Shown: positions 1 to 6,528, numbered from the stretch's first letter. The stretch: 6,628 nucleotides of DNA from Clostridiales bacterium (GCA_012516295.1 JAAYWU010000240.1:1-6628); one strand, 5' to 3'. The notes: a model not told the origin generated them from the letters alone. Numbers and translations: made by a program.

Positions 1-20
1 AAAATATATTTTTAAAATGA

Positions 21-45
21 TTTAAAAATATAAAATATTTTTAAA
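21..45. repeat. A/T-only perfect inverted repeat upstream of pgi
   Basis: An 11-base arm at 21-31 is perfectly complementary to 35-45 around a 3-base AAA centre, made only of A and T. It lies in a 50-base block that is almost entirely A/T. It could be the end of a terminator for a gene left of the window, or an AT-rich upstream element for the pgi promoter. Pure A/T stems are weak in RNA and arise easily in AT-rich DNA, so function is uncertain. Confidence 0.4.
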
Positions 46-60
46 ATATAGTGCCCCGCC

Positions 61-92
61 TTGCAAATACTGTCAATATATTGTAATATAAT
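61..92 (+). promoter_or_regulatory. Possible sigma-A promoter of pgi
   Basis: TTGCAA at 61-66 is followed after 17 bases by TAATAT at 84-89. A perfect TATAAT lies at 87-92 but would give a 20-base spacer. Each -35/-10 match is partial, so the exact -10 is unsure. The A/T-rich block just upstream could act as an UP element. The transcript would start near 96-100, leaving a short leader before the AGGAGG at 112-117. Confidence 0.45.
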
Positions 93-126
93 TTTAGCGG
101 CAGTATAACTTAGGAGGATCTATAAC

Positions 127-1467
127 ATGTCTATTCAGTTTGATGCAAGGCATCTTTCACGTTTTATCGGGCAAAATGAACTTACTGCTATTGCGCCGCA
201 AGTAAAGCTTGCGCACGAAGCGCTTCATTCCGGGAACTGTGCTGGAAATGATTTTATCGGGTGGGTCGATCTGCCTACCAACTACGATAAAGAAGAATTT
301 TCCCGTATTAAGGCGGCTGCGAAGAAAATTCAGTCAGACACCGATGTTTTTGTAGTAATCGGAATTGGCGGTTCCTATCTTGGAGCGCGCGCGGCCATTG
401 AATTTTTAAAGTCTCAAAACTATAATTCCATGAAGAAAGATACACCGGATATCTATTTTGCCGGCAACAGCATCAGCTCCTCCGCGTTAAGTGAGCTTTT
501 GGAGATCTGCGAGGGCAGGAACGTTTCCGTAAATGTCATTTCGAAATCCGGTACTACCACCGAACCCGCGATTGCGTTCCGCGTATTCCGCAAATATCTG
601 GAGGATAAATACGGCAAAGAGGAAGCGTGCAGGAGAATTTACTGTACGACCGACAAATCCCGCGGCACGTTAAAGCAGCTTGCCGACAAGGAAGGATACG
701 AAACCTTTGTTATTCCGGATAATGTAGGCGGAAGGTACTCGGTCTTAACAGCAGTCGGCCTGCTTCCGATCGCTGTCAGCGGCGCGGATATTGATGCGCT
801 GATGGCCGGCGCGGCGAAGGCACAGAAAGAATATAGCAATCCGGATATGGCGGCAAATGCCTGCTACCAATACGCCGCTGTCCGCAATATTCTGTACCGC
901 AAGGGAAAGGAAATCGAAATCCTTGTCAGTTATGAGCCCTGTTTTACCATGATGTGCGAATGGTGGAAGCAGCTTTACGGCGAAAGCGAGGGCAAGGATA
1001 ATAAGGGCCTTTTTCCGGCGTCCGCGATTTTCTCCACCGATCTGCATTCGATGGGGCAGTACATTCAGGACGGCAAGCGTTCTCTGTTCGAAACCGTCGT
1101 GCTGTTTGAGAAGGCAAAGAAAGACCTGTTCATCGAAAGCGATGCGGAAAATGCAGACGGCTTGAATTTCTTGCAGGGAAAGAGCATGGCATACATCAAC
1201 GAAAAGGCATTTGAAGGTACGGTGCTGGCCCACACAGACGGCGGCGTGCCGAATATTGTCCTCCGCATTCCCGATTTTTCGGAAGAGTCCCTCGGTTATC
1301 TGATATACTTCTTTGAAAAGGCTTGTGCAATTTCCGGAAGTATGCTGGGGGTAAATCCCTTTAATCAGCCCGGCGTCGAGAGCTATAAAAAGAATATGTT
1401 CGCACTTTTAGGCAAGCCCGGATATGAATCCGAGAAGGATGCATTGGAAGCAAGATTAAAGAATTAA
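127..1467 (+). CDS. pgi: Glucose-6-phosphate isomerase
   Basis: Cytosolic enzyme interconverting glucose 6-phosphate and fructose 6-phosphate, the second step of glycolysis, also used in gluconeogenesis. The 446-residue length fits the short bacterial Pgi form seen in Firmicutes. The two-lobed sugar isomerase (SIS) fold is visible: GIGGSYLGA at 79-87, the phosphate-binding loop SKSGTTTEP at 139-147, the first family signature around GGRYSVL at 201-207, and the second signature ending QPGVESYK at 414-421. By family alignment the catalytic residues should be Glu286 (in ESEGK), His307 (in DLHSMGQ) and Lys421; all are present. The ATG start has AGGAGG at 112-117 with 9 bases of spacing. The gene appears intact. 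It is first in the window, 57 bases before a small P-loop gene it may be co-transcribed with. The antisense reading frames inside it are shadows. Confidence 0.97.
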   Translation: MSIQFDARHLSRFIGQNELTAIAPQVKLAHEALHSGNCAGNDFIGWVDLPTNYDKEEFSRIKAAAKKIQSDTDVFVVIGIGGSYLGARAAIEFLKSQNYNSMKKDTPDIYFAGNSISSSALSELLEICEGRNVSVNVISKSGTTTEPAIAFRVFRKYLEDKYGKEEACRRIYCTTDKSRGTLKQLADKEGYETFVIPDNVGGRYSVLTAVGLLPIAVSGADIDALMAGAAKAQKEYSNPDMAANACYQYAAVRNILYRKGKEIEILVSYEPCFTMMCEWWKQLYGESEGKDNKGLFPASAIFSTDLHSMGQYIQDGKRSLFETVVLFEKAKKDLFIESDAENADGLNFLQGKSMAYINEKAFEGTVLAHTDGGVPNIVLRIPDFSEESLGYLIYFFEKACAISGSMLGVNPFNQPGVESYKKNMFALLGKPGYESEKDALEARLKN

Positions 1468-1524
1468 AAAACACAGGAGTTTTCTCCGCTGCTGCGGAAA
1501 ATATTAATATAGGGGGAGCTTTAT

Positions 1525-1941
1525 ATGATTACTCTTATTGTTGGCAGAAAGGGTTCTGGCAAGACGAAGAAACTGATTGAGCGTGCAAATGAAGCGATTG
1601 AAAAATCCAACGGGAATGTCGTGGTGATTGAGAAAGGCTTAAAACTCACCTATAACATTTCTCACCAGGCGAGGCTGATTGACAGCGACGCTTATGGAAT
1701 TTTGGGTACCGATGCGCTCTGCGGCTTTATCAGCGGTATTTGTGCCGGCAATTATGATGTAACGGATATCTTCGTAGACTCCACTTTAAAGATTATTGGC
1801 CAGGATATGAAGGCCCTTGTCCAGCTTACTGAAAAATTGAATACGCTTTCTTCTCTGGCGGATACAAAAATAACATTGCTGATTTCCGAGGATCAAAGCG
1901 AATTGCCGAAGGAAATCGATTCTGTTACGGAACAAATCTGA
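1525..1941 (+). CDS. Small P-loop ATP-binding protein of unknown function
   Basis: A 138-residue protein that I cannot assign to a characterised family. It starts with a beta strand leading directly into a textbook Walker A loop, GRKGSGKT at residues 7-14, followed by a charged helix (about 15-29). A second strand NVVVIEK lies at 31-37. A Walker B-like strand ends in aspartate, DIFVDS at 81-86. A further strand, KITLLISED, lies at 115-123. This is the alternating strand/helix pattern of a compact P-loop NTPase, but no sensor, arginine finger or partner domain is obvious. The start is well supported by AGGGGGAG at 1511-1518, 6 bases before ATG. It follows pgi by 57 bases without a convincing terminator between them, and is followed by a hairpin terminator, so it probably closes the pgi transcript. 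Such proteins are sometimes labelled PilT-like on the P-loop alone; nothing here supports a pilus role. Confidence 0.85.
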   Translation: MITLIVGRKGSGKTKKLIERANEAIEKSNGNVVVIEKGLKLTYNISHQARLIDSDAYGILGTDALCGFISGICAGNYDVTDIFVDSTLKIIGQDMKALVQLTEKLNTLSSLADTKITLLISEDQSELPKEIDSVTEQI

Positions 1942-1954
1942 ATGTAGCTTTTGA

Positions 1955-1996
1955 AAAGAAGCTGCCGCAGGCATTTTGTCCTTCGGCAGCATCTTT
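1955..1996 (+). terminator. Hairpin terminator after the P-loop gene
   Basis: The stem GCTGCCG (1961-1967) pairs with CGGCAGC (1984-1990). It is extended after an A-A mismatch by AAAGA (1955-1959) with TCTTT (1992-1996). A short inner stem AGG (1969-1971)/CCT (1980-1982) is possible. It starts 13 bases after the stop codon. The T-run is short (TCTTT), so termination may be incomplete. It lies just before a new promoter, which fits a transcription boundary. Confidence 0.65.
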
Positions 1997-2022
1997 ATGA
2001 ATCGAATTCTCGCAATTTTCTA

Positions 2023-2051
2023 TTGACAAATCATCAATAAATCTATATAAT
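2023..2051 (+). promoter_or_regulatory. Consensus sigma-A promoter of the DUF177-rpmF pair
   Basis: TTGACA at 2023-2028 and TATAAT at 2046-2051 are both perfect consensus hexamers, separated by the ideal 17 bases. The expected start is near 2058, giving a leader of about 20 bases before the ATG at 2078. This is the best promoter in the window and implies strong, constitutive expression, as expected for ribosomal protein L32. Confidence 0.9.
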
Positions 2052-2077
2052 TAGCTATTGTAGCGCTGAGGTGTATT

Positions 2078-2572
2078 ATGCTTCTCAATCTAAAAAAAGT
2101 GTTTTCCGAAGACAGCGAAAGCTGTTCATTTGATTACGGGCTGGATTTGTCGTCCACCGATATAAATGGATATTATCCGTTTGTTTCGCCCGTATCTGTT
2201 AAAGGCACTGTTAAAGGTCGGGATGGTTTTGCTCAGCTGAACGCCGAAGTTTCGTTCGAGTTTTCCATACCTTGCGATCGGTGTACCAAGCAGATCAACA
2301 AACATTTTCAGTACACTTTTTCGCATGTTTTGGTGTTGTCCCTGGAAAACGAGGATGATATCAACTATATTCAGGTAACGGATTATACCTTGGATTTGGA
2401 CGAACTTATGCGCGCGGATATCTTGCTTGAACTTCCTACAAAATTTCTGTGCCGTAAAGACTGCAAGGGCTTGTGCCCGGCTTGCGGGCAGGATTTAAAC
2501 GAAGGAACCTGTAACTGTAATTTACATCAGATTGATCCTCGTTTGGAGGTTCTTAAAAAACTGATAGACTAG
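2078..2572 (+). CDS. DUF177 / YceD-family protein, L32-linked
   Basis: A 164-residue protein of the DUF177 (YceD) family. E. coli and plant members have been tied to accumulation of 23S rRNA, so a role in large-subunit assembly is likely; the molecular activity is not established. Visible marks are the CDRC pair at residues 66-69 in the middle of the protein, the acidic DLDELMRADILLELP segment at 106-120, and the C-terminal cysteine cluster C125, C129, C133, C136, C145, C147 in the typical LCxxxCxGLCPxCGxxLNxxxCxC arrangement, probably a metal site. The ATG has GAGGTG at 2068-2073 with 4 bases of spacing. The gene sits 27 bases upstream of rpmF, the standard neighbour of this family, and the two share the consensus promoter. 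It appears complete. Confidence 0.93.
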   Translation: MLLNLKKVFSEDSESCSFDYGLDLSSTDINGYYPFVSPVSVKGTVKGRDGFAQLNAEVSFEFSIPCDRCTKQINKHFQYTFSHVLVLSLENEDDINYIQVTDYTLDLDELMRADILLELPTKFLCRKDCKGLCPACGQDLNEGTCNCNLHQIDPRLEVLKKLID

Positions 2573-2584
2573 TCTGAGTTTTAT

Positions 2585-2593
2585 AAGGAGGTG
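2585..2593 (+). promoter_or_regulatory. Ribosome binding site that sets the rpmF start
   Basis: AAGGAGGTG is a near-perfect anti-16S match, 6 bases before the ATG at 2600. An in-frame GTG at 2591 overlaps this site and so cannot be its start. This rules out a 63-residue form and gives the family-standard N-terminus MAVPKRK. Confidence 0.88.
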
Positions 2594-2599
2594 CTGACG

Positions 2600-2782
2600 A
2601 TGGCGGTACCAAAGAGAAAAGTGTCGAGTGCCAGACAAAATAAAAGACGTTCAAATGTTTGGAAGATTAGTGCTCCTACGCTGGTAAAATGCCCGAAATG
2701 TGGTGAGTACAAAACCCCACACAGAGTATGCGGCAGTTGTGGTTACTACAACGGTAGGGAAGTTATCAAAAAGGAAGCATAA
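2600..2782 (+). CDS. rpmF: 50S ribosomal protein L32 (bL32)
   Basis: A 60-residue large-subunit protein, recognised by its basic N-terminus MAVPKRKVSSARQNKRRS and its zinc ribbon with C31, C34, C44 and C47 (CPKC then CGSC). This is the four-cysteine, zinc-binding form. Its length is normal for bacterial L32. The start is fixed by the ribosome binding site at 2585-2593 and by the conserved N-terminus. It follows the DUF177 gene by 27 bases, with which it should be co-transcribed, and is followed by a strong intrinsic terminator 26 bases after its stop. The arrangement DUF177-rpmF is widely conserved in bacteria. In many species plsX comes next; here it does not. Confidence 0.97.
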   Translation: MAVPKRKVSSARQNKRRSNVWKISAPTLVKCPKCGEYKTPHRVCGSCGYYNGREVIKKEA

Positions 2783-2808
2783 GCTTTCATTTGATTTTCC
2801 GGAAATGT

Positions 2809-2840
2809 AGAGAAGGAGAAATCCTTCTCTTATTTTTTTA
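2809..2840 (+). terminator. Strong intrinsic terminator after rpmF
   Basis: A perfect 9-base stem, AGAGAAGGA (2809-2817) with TCCTTCTCT (2822-2830), is closed by a GAAA tetraloop and followed directly by TATTTTTTTA. This is a classic rho-independent terminator. It lies only 19 bases before the ATG of the next gene, so it either ends the rpmF transcript or partly limits read-through into the DUF512 gene. Confidence 0.88.
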
Positions 2841-2858
2841 TTACATCGAGGAGTTAAC

Positions 2859-4175
2859 ATGCCAGTTAAAATTTTATCGGTAGAGAAAGACAGCCCCGCC
2901 CAAAAGGTAGGTATTCTTCCCGGGGAAACGGTAATATCTATTAACGGAAACCGGATCGACGACGTTTTAGATTATCGTTTTTATGAAACCAACAAGAATT
3001 TAACCGTGGAATTGACCGACCAGTTTCAAAAACCCCATACGGTTCATATCCGTAAGGGTGAATATGAGTCCATCGGTCTGGAATTTGAAACGTATTTGAT
3101 GGACGAGCAGCGTTCCTGCAGAAATAAATGTATATTCTGTTTTATAGACCAGCTTCCAAAAGGGATGCGCAGCACGCTTTATTTCAAGGATGACGATTCC
3201 AGGCTGTCTTTCCTGTTTGGGAATTATATTACCCTTACGAATATGAATGAGTATGATATTGATCGGATTATCAAAATGCATATCACCCCGATTAATATTT
3301 CCGTACACACGACGAACCCGGAGCTTCGCGTGAAAATGATGAACAACCGGTTTGCCGGCGAATCCTTGCGGTTTATGTATAAGTTAGCCGCCGCGGGGAT
3401 TAAAATAAATGCCCAGCTTGTTCTTTGCAAGGGGATTAACGACGGCGAGGAACTGAAACGCAGTCTGACGGATTTAGGGAACCTGTACCCCGCGGTGCAG
3501 AGTATAGCGGCGGTTCCGGTTGGCCTTACGAAATTCAGGGAGGGGCTTTATCCCCTGGAGTCCTATGATAAGGAATCTGCTGAACAGACGGTAAGGATTG
3601 TCGAAGAGTTCGGGGACCGGTTTGTAAAGGAATACGGGCAGCGGATCTGCTATGCGGCAGACGAGTTTTACCTGAAAGCAGAGCGTCCGATCCCTCCTGC
3701 GGAATTTTACGGCGATTTTGAACAGCTTGAGAACGGCGTGGGTTTAATTGCAAATTTAAAGCAGGAATTCGAGGATGCGCTGGCGAATTTATCGAAATGT
3801 GAAATAAAACGACATGTTACTTTAATAACAGGGGTAAGCATATACAGTTTTTTGAACACTTTACTTGACGGATTAAGAATAAAATGCCATAATTTGATTT
3901 GCAATGTGATTCCAATTGTAAATGAATTTTTTGGAGAAACCATAAATGTAACGGGTTTGGTGACCGGTGGGGACATCCTGAAACAGCTGCGGGGGAAAGA
4001 TTTGGGGGATGTACTGATCGTTCCCGCTGTTATGCTCCGCAGGGAAGGAGATCTTTTTCTTGATGATGTTTCCCTTGAAGATTTGAGCAAAGAGCTGAAT
4101 GTGAAAATTGCGGTGTCGCCGAACGATGGATATGCGCTTTTAAATACAATTGTAGGGTGTGATGTTGTTGTCTAA
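2859..4175 (+). CDS. PDZ-radical SAM-DUF512 protein
   Basis: A 438-residue protein of the DUF512 family, found in cyanobacteria and Firmicutes; its reaction is not known to me. Residues about 1-70 resemble a PDZ domain (SPAQKVGILPGETVISINGNRI at 12-33 is the carboxylate-loop and strand region). A radical SAM iron-sulfur motif follows as C87-x3-C91-x2-C94 (CRNKCIFC), then GNYITLTN at 121-128 and NISVHTTNP at 146-154 from the barrel. The C-terminal half carries the DUF512 hallmarks NEFFGETINVTGLVTGGD (355-372) and FLDD (400-403). It therefore probably binds a 4Fe-4S cluster and S-adenosylmethionine. The ATG has GAGGAG at 2848-2853, 5 bases away. Its end overlaps the start of der by 14 bases, suggesting translational coupling. 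A promoter-like sequence lies inside it at 3865-3893, in a locally AT-richer patch (about 3780-3960). Confidence 0.93.
   Translation: MPVKILSVEKDSPAQKVGILPGETVISINGNRIDDVLDYRFYETNKNLTVELTDQFQKPHTVHIRKGEYESIGLEFETYLMDEQRSCRNKCIFCFIDQLPKGMRSTLYFKDDDSRLSFLFGNYITLTNMNEYDIDRIIKMHITPINISVHTTNPELRVKMMNNRFAGESLRFMYKLAAAGIKINAQLVLCKGINDGEELKRSLTDLGNLYPAVQSIAAVPVGLTKFREGLYPLESYDKESAEQTVRIVEEFGDRFVKEYGQRICYAADEFYLKAERPIPPAEFYGDFEQLENGVGLIANLKQEFEDALANLSKCEIKRHVTLITGVSIYSFLNTLLDGLRIKCHNLICNVIPIVNEFFGETINVTGLVTGGDILKQLRGKDLGDVLIVPAVMLRREGDLFLDDVSLEDLSKELNVKIAVSPNDGYALLNTIVGCDVVV
3865..3893 (+). promoter_or_regulatory. Candidate internal promoter for der-plsY
   Basis: TTGACG (3865-3870) and CATAAT (3888-3893) each match 5 of 6 consensus bases, with exactly 17 bases between them. 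TG at 3885-3886 gives an extended -10 (TGC before the hexamer). It sits inside the DUF512 coding region, about 270 bases upstream of der, in an AT-rich patch. It would let der and plsY be transcribed independently of the upstream gene. It is read from sequence only and could be chance. Confidence 0.5.
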
Positions 4176-5490
4176 ACCGGTTGTTGCCATTGTTGGCAGA
4201 CCAAACGTAGGAAAATCAACACTTTTTAATAAATTAATCGGCGAACGTCTTTCGATAGTCGATGATGTGCCCGGTGTCACGAGGGACCGGATTTACGGAG
4301 AATGTGAATGGAGCGGCAGAAAGTTTTCCATAGTCGATACAGGCGGAATTGAACCTGCGTCCAATGATGTTATTCTGTCACAGATGCGCAGCCAGGCTCA
4401 GCTTGCGATTGACGCGGCGGATGTCATTGTTTTGGTTACCGACATCCACACCGGTGTGGTTGCAACGGATTCGGATATTGCGGCCATGCTTTTAAAAAGC
4501 GGAAGGCCGGTTGTCCTCTGTGTGAACAAGTGTGATACGGTCGGCAGCCCGCCTCCGGAATTTTATGAGTTTTATAATCTGGGACTGGGGGACCCCGTTC
4601 CGGTTTCTTCTGTTCACGGCCATGGCACGGGGGATTTGTTGGATTTGATTGTGAAAAACCTCCCCGCTGAGGAAGAGGATGAAAATGAAGGCGAACTGAT
4701 TAAAGTAGCCATTATCGGCAAGCCTAACGTTTGGAAATCTTCTTTGGTTAATAAGATTGCCGGGGAAGAAAGATGCATTGTTTCCGATATTGCCGGAACC
4801 ACCCGGGATGCCATTGACACCACAATAGAAAACCAATACGGCTGCTTTACGTTTATCGATACCGCCGGGCTTCGAAGGAAGAGCAAAGTAGAGGATTCCA
4901 TTGAAAAATACAGCGTTATACGCGCTCAGATGGCGATTGAACGTGCGGATGTATGTGTTATCATGATAGACGCTTCCGTCGGCTTTACGGAGCAGGATTC
5001 AAAAGTAGCGGGGCTGGCACACGAAGCGGGAAAAGGCTGCGTGATTGCCGTTAACAAATGGGATGTCATTGAAAAAGACGACCGCACGATGATAGAATAC
5101 CGGAAAAAGCTGGAACAGGACTTTTCGTTCATGTCCTATGCGCCCATGATCTTTATTTCGGCGAAAACAGGCCAGAGGCTCGACCGCCTTTTTGACCTGA
5201 TTAAGCATGTGGCAAACGCAAATTCCATGCGTATTGCTACAGGAATGCTCAATGATGTATTAGCACAGGCAGTGGCTAGGGTACAACCACCGACCGATAA
5301 GGGAAGGAGGCTGAAAATTTATTACATGACCCAGGCAACCGTAAAACCACCTACTTTTGTATGTTTTGTGAATTCCGCACAACTGTTTCATTTTTCCTAT
5401 CAAAGATATCTTGAAAACCGGATTCGTGAAACATTTGGGCTGGAGGGCACTCCGATAAGGTTTATCATACGCGAGCGCGGAGATAAGTAA
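4162..5490 (+). CDS. der: Ribosome-associated GTPase Der (EngA)
   Basis: An essential GTPase with two tandem G domains and a C-terminal KH-like domain, acting in 50S subunit assembly. G domain 1 has an intact P-loop GRPNVGKS (12-19), DTGG (59-62) and NKCD (122-125). An acidic linker follows near 170-178. G domain 2 has DTAG (233-236), NKWD (298-301) and SAK (333-335), but its P-loop reads GKPNVWKS (186-193): the invariant glycine is Trp191, codon TGG at 4732-4734. The KH-like domain covers about 351-441. The 442-residue length is normal. The start is uncertain: GTG 4159, ATG 4162, TTG 4165 and TTG 4168 are all in frame. AGGGTG at 4154-4159 is spaced best for TTG 4168, which gives the family-typical MSKPVVAIVG; ATG 4162 is kept as the conventional choice. 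It overlaps the DUF512 gene and precedes plsY by 13 bases, so it is in one transcript with both. Confidence 0.96.
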   Translation: MLLSKPVVAIVGRPNVGKSTLFNKLIGERLSIVDDVPGVTRDRIYGECEWSGRKFSIVDTGGIEPASNDVILSQMRSQAQLAIDAADVIVLVTDIHTGVVATDSDIAAMLLKSGRPVVLCVNKCDTVGSPPPEFYEFYNLGLGDPVPVSSVHGHGTGDLLDLIVKNLPAEEEDENEGELIKVAIIGKPNVWKSSLVNKIAGEERCIVSDIAGTTRDAIDTTIENQYGCFTFIDTAGLRRKSKVEDSIEKYSVIRAQMAIERADVCVIMIDASVGFTEQDSKVAGLAHEAGKGCVIAVNKWDVIEKDDRTMIEYRKKLEQDFSFMSYAPMIFISAKTGQRLDRLFDLIKHVANANSMRIATGMLNDVLAQAVARVQPPTDKGRRLKIYYMTQATVKPPTFVCFVNSAQLFHFSYQRYLENRIRETFGLEGTPIRFIIRERGDK

Positions 5491-5503
5491 GGGGGAGTTA
5501 TTA

Positions 5504-6214
5504 GTGTTTGGTTATGTTAAGGATTTTGCACTTCCAACCGTTATAGTTGCGATTATTTCTTATCTTTTGGGGAGTATTAGTTTTTCGATTATTTTCACCA
5601 AGTTATTTAATAACGTGGATATTCGAACAATGGGGAGCGGTAATGCAGGTGCAACAAACGTGCTTCGTTCAGTAGGAACAAAGGCTGCAATTTTTACTTT
5701 TATCTTCGACTTTTTAAAGGGCGCGATTTCTGTAATCATTGGCAAGGCGGTTTTCGGTTATTTCTGCGACATGGCCGGCGCATCTCCGATGATTGTCCAG
5801 TATGGCGCTTATATTGCGGGAATGGCTTGCGTAATCGGCCATATTTATCCCATTTACTTCGGCTTTAAGGGCGGTAAAGGCGTCCTGACGAGCGCAGCGA
5901 TGATTGCTCTGATTGATTGGCGTGTTTTTATCGTCGTTATCTCAATATTTATCATTGTTTTTCTTATTACCAGAATTGTTTCGTTATCTTCTATGCTTGC
6001 TGCCGGATCCTTTCCGATAGCTACCTTTCTTATTACTTATTTTTTGGATTACCGGAACGGGGGTATGAGTCCTGAAGTTACCCTGACTTATGTGTGGGTC
6101 ACATCGGTCATAGCGCTTATCATGGCCCTTACCATCATTTATGAACATCGTTCCAACATTGAGAGGATTAAGAATGGCACAGAGAAGAAATTGACGATCA
6201 ATCATAAATCATAA
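5504..6214 (+). CDS. plsY: Acyl-phosphate:glycerol-3-phosphate acyltransferase PlsY
   Basis: An integral membrane enzyme that moves an acyl chain from acyl-phosphate (made by PlsX) to glycerol 3-phosphate, giving lysophosphatidic acid, the first committed step of phospholipid synthesis in most bacteria. All three family motifs are visible: GSGNAGATNVLR at 44-55, GHIYPIYFGFKGGKG at 112-126, and EHRSNIERIKNGTE at 214-227. Hydrophobic membrane segments lie at roughly 10-33, 62-84, 97-114, 130-156, 162-182 and 194-213. The 236 residues are slightly longer than many PlsY proteins, with a short basic tail. The start is GTG at 5504, supported by GGGGGAG at 5491-5497 with 6 bases of spacing. It is the last gene of the DUF512-der-plsY run and ends at a terminator beginning at its stop codon. 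Confidence 0.96.
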   Translation: MFGYVKDFALPTVIVAIISYLLGSISFSIIFTKLFNNVDIRTMGSGNAGATNVLRSVGTKAAIFTFIFDFLKGAISVIIGKAVFGYFCDMAGASPMIVQYGAYIAGMACVIGHIYPIYFGFKGGKGVLTSAAMIALIDWRVFIVVISIFIIVFLITRIVSLSSMLAAGSFPIATFLITYFLDYRNGGMSPEVTLTYVWVTSVIALIMALTIIYEHRSNIERIKNGTEKKLTINHKS

Positions 6215-6249
6215 AAAAACAGGCCGCCTCAATGGGACGGCCTGTTTTT
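6215..6249 (+). terminator. Intrinsic terminator after plsY
   Basis: A perfect 12-base stem, AAAAACAGGCCG (6215-6226) with CGGCCTGTTTTT (6238-6249), begins directly after the plsY stop codon. It has a GC-rich core and a T-run on its 3' side. The A-run on the other side means it could also stop minus-strand transcripts coming from rpmB, making it potentially bidirectional between convergent genes. Confidence 0.92.
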
Positions 6250-6283
6250 CTGCGGTAGGGATGACTTTTTTTATCAGGCAGGG

Positions 6284-6315
6284 AAAAAGAAAAAAGGAGC
6301 CGCTTCATGGCTCCT
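6284..6315 (-). terminator. Intrinsic terminator after rpmB
   Basis: On the minus strand AGGAGCC (6315-6309) pairs with GGCTCCT (6301-6295) around a 7-base loop, and is followed by TTTTTCTTTTT. It lies 24 bases past the rpmB stop. Together with the plsY terminator it forms a back-to-back pair separating the two convergent units. Confidence 0.88.
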
Positions 6316-6339
6316 CTAAACTTAAATGTTTTGTTTTCA

Positions 6340-6528
6340 TTAGACAGCACGGGTAACCTTGCCGGAACGCAAGCAGCGGGTGCAGGCGTAAATACGCTTA
6401 GGTGTACCGTTCACAACTGCTTTAACACGCCGAATATTGGGTTTCCAGGTTCTGTTAGAACGTCTATGCGAATGGGATACTCTTATACCGAAAGCCATGT
6501 CCTTGCCACAAACATCACATTTTGCCAT
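6340..6528 (-). CDS. rpmB: 50S ribosomal protein L28 (bL28)
   Basis: A 62-residue large-subunit protein on the minus strand, recognised by its N-terminus MAKCDVCGKDMAFGIRVSHS, the following HRRSNRTWKPNIRRV segment, and the C-terminal RIYACTRCLRSGKV. C4, C7, C49 and C52 form the zinc site, so this is the four-cysteine form. The length is normal for the family. The ATG at 6528-6526 is preceded by AAGGAGGTG (complement of 6536-6544) with 7 bases of spacing. It is a single-gene unit, with its own promoter at 6578-6606 and terminator at 6284-6315, convergent with plsY. A longer plus-strand frame covering it (6307-6576) is a shadow. Confidence 0.97.
   Translation of the reverse strand: MAKCDVCGKDMAFGIRVSHSHRRSNRTWKPNIRRVKAVVNGTPKRIYACTRCLRSGKVTRAV

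Noticed and set aside
745..1233. 162-residue minus-strand open frame inside pgi
   Set aside because: It lies entirely antisense to an intact, clearly recognised pgi, has no ribosome binding site that I can see, and its cysteine- and phenylalanine-rich composition looks like a codon shadow.
1485..1498. Small hairpin TCCGC-TGCT-GCGGA between pgi and the P-loop gene
   Set aside because: Only five paired bases, a bulge on extension, and no T-run after it, so it is not a convincing terminator. The two genes are more likely co-transcribed.
2591..2599. GTG start for rpmF adding three residues
   Set aside because: The GTG overlaps the ribosome binding site itself, and the ATG at 2600 gives the conserved L32 N-terminus.
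3780..3960. AT-rich patch in the DUF512 gene as a sign of gene transfer or insertion
   Set aside because: The reading frame and DUF512 motifs run straight through it, so no insertion is needed. Its only noteworthy content is the promoter-like sequence reported separately.
3535..4090. Minus-strand frames of 72 and 127 residues inside the DUF512 gene
   Set aside because: Both are antisense to a complete, motif-bearing gene, and their serine-, arginine- and proline-rich sequences are typical shadows.
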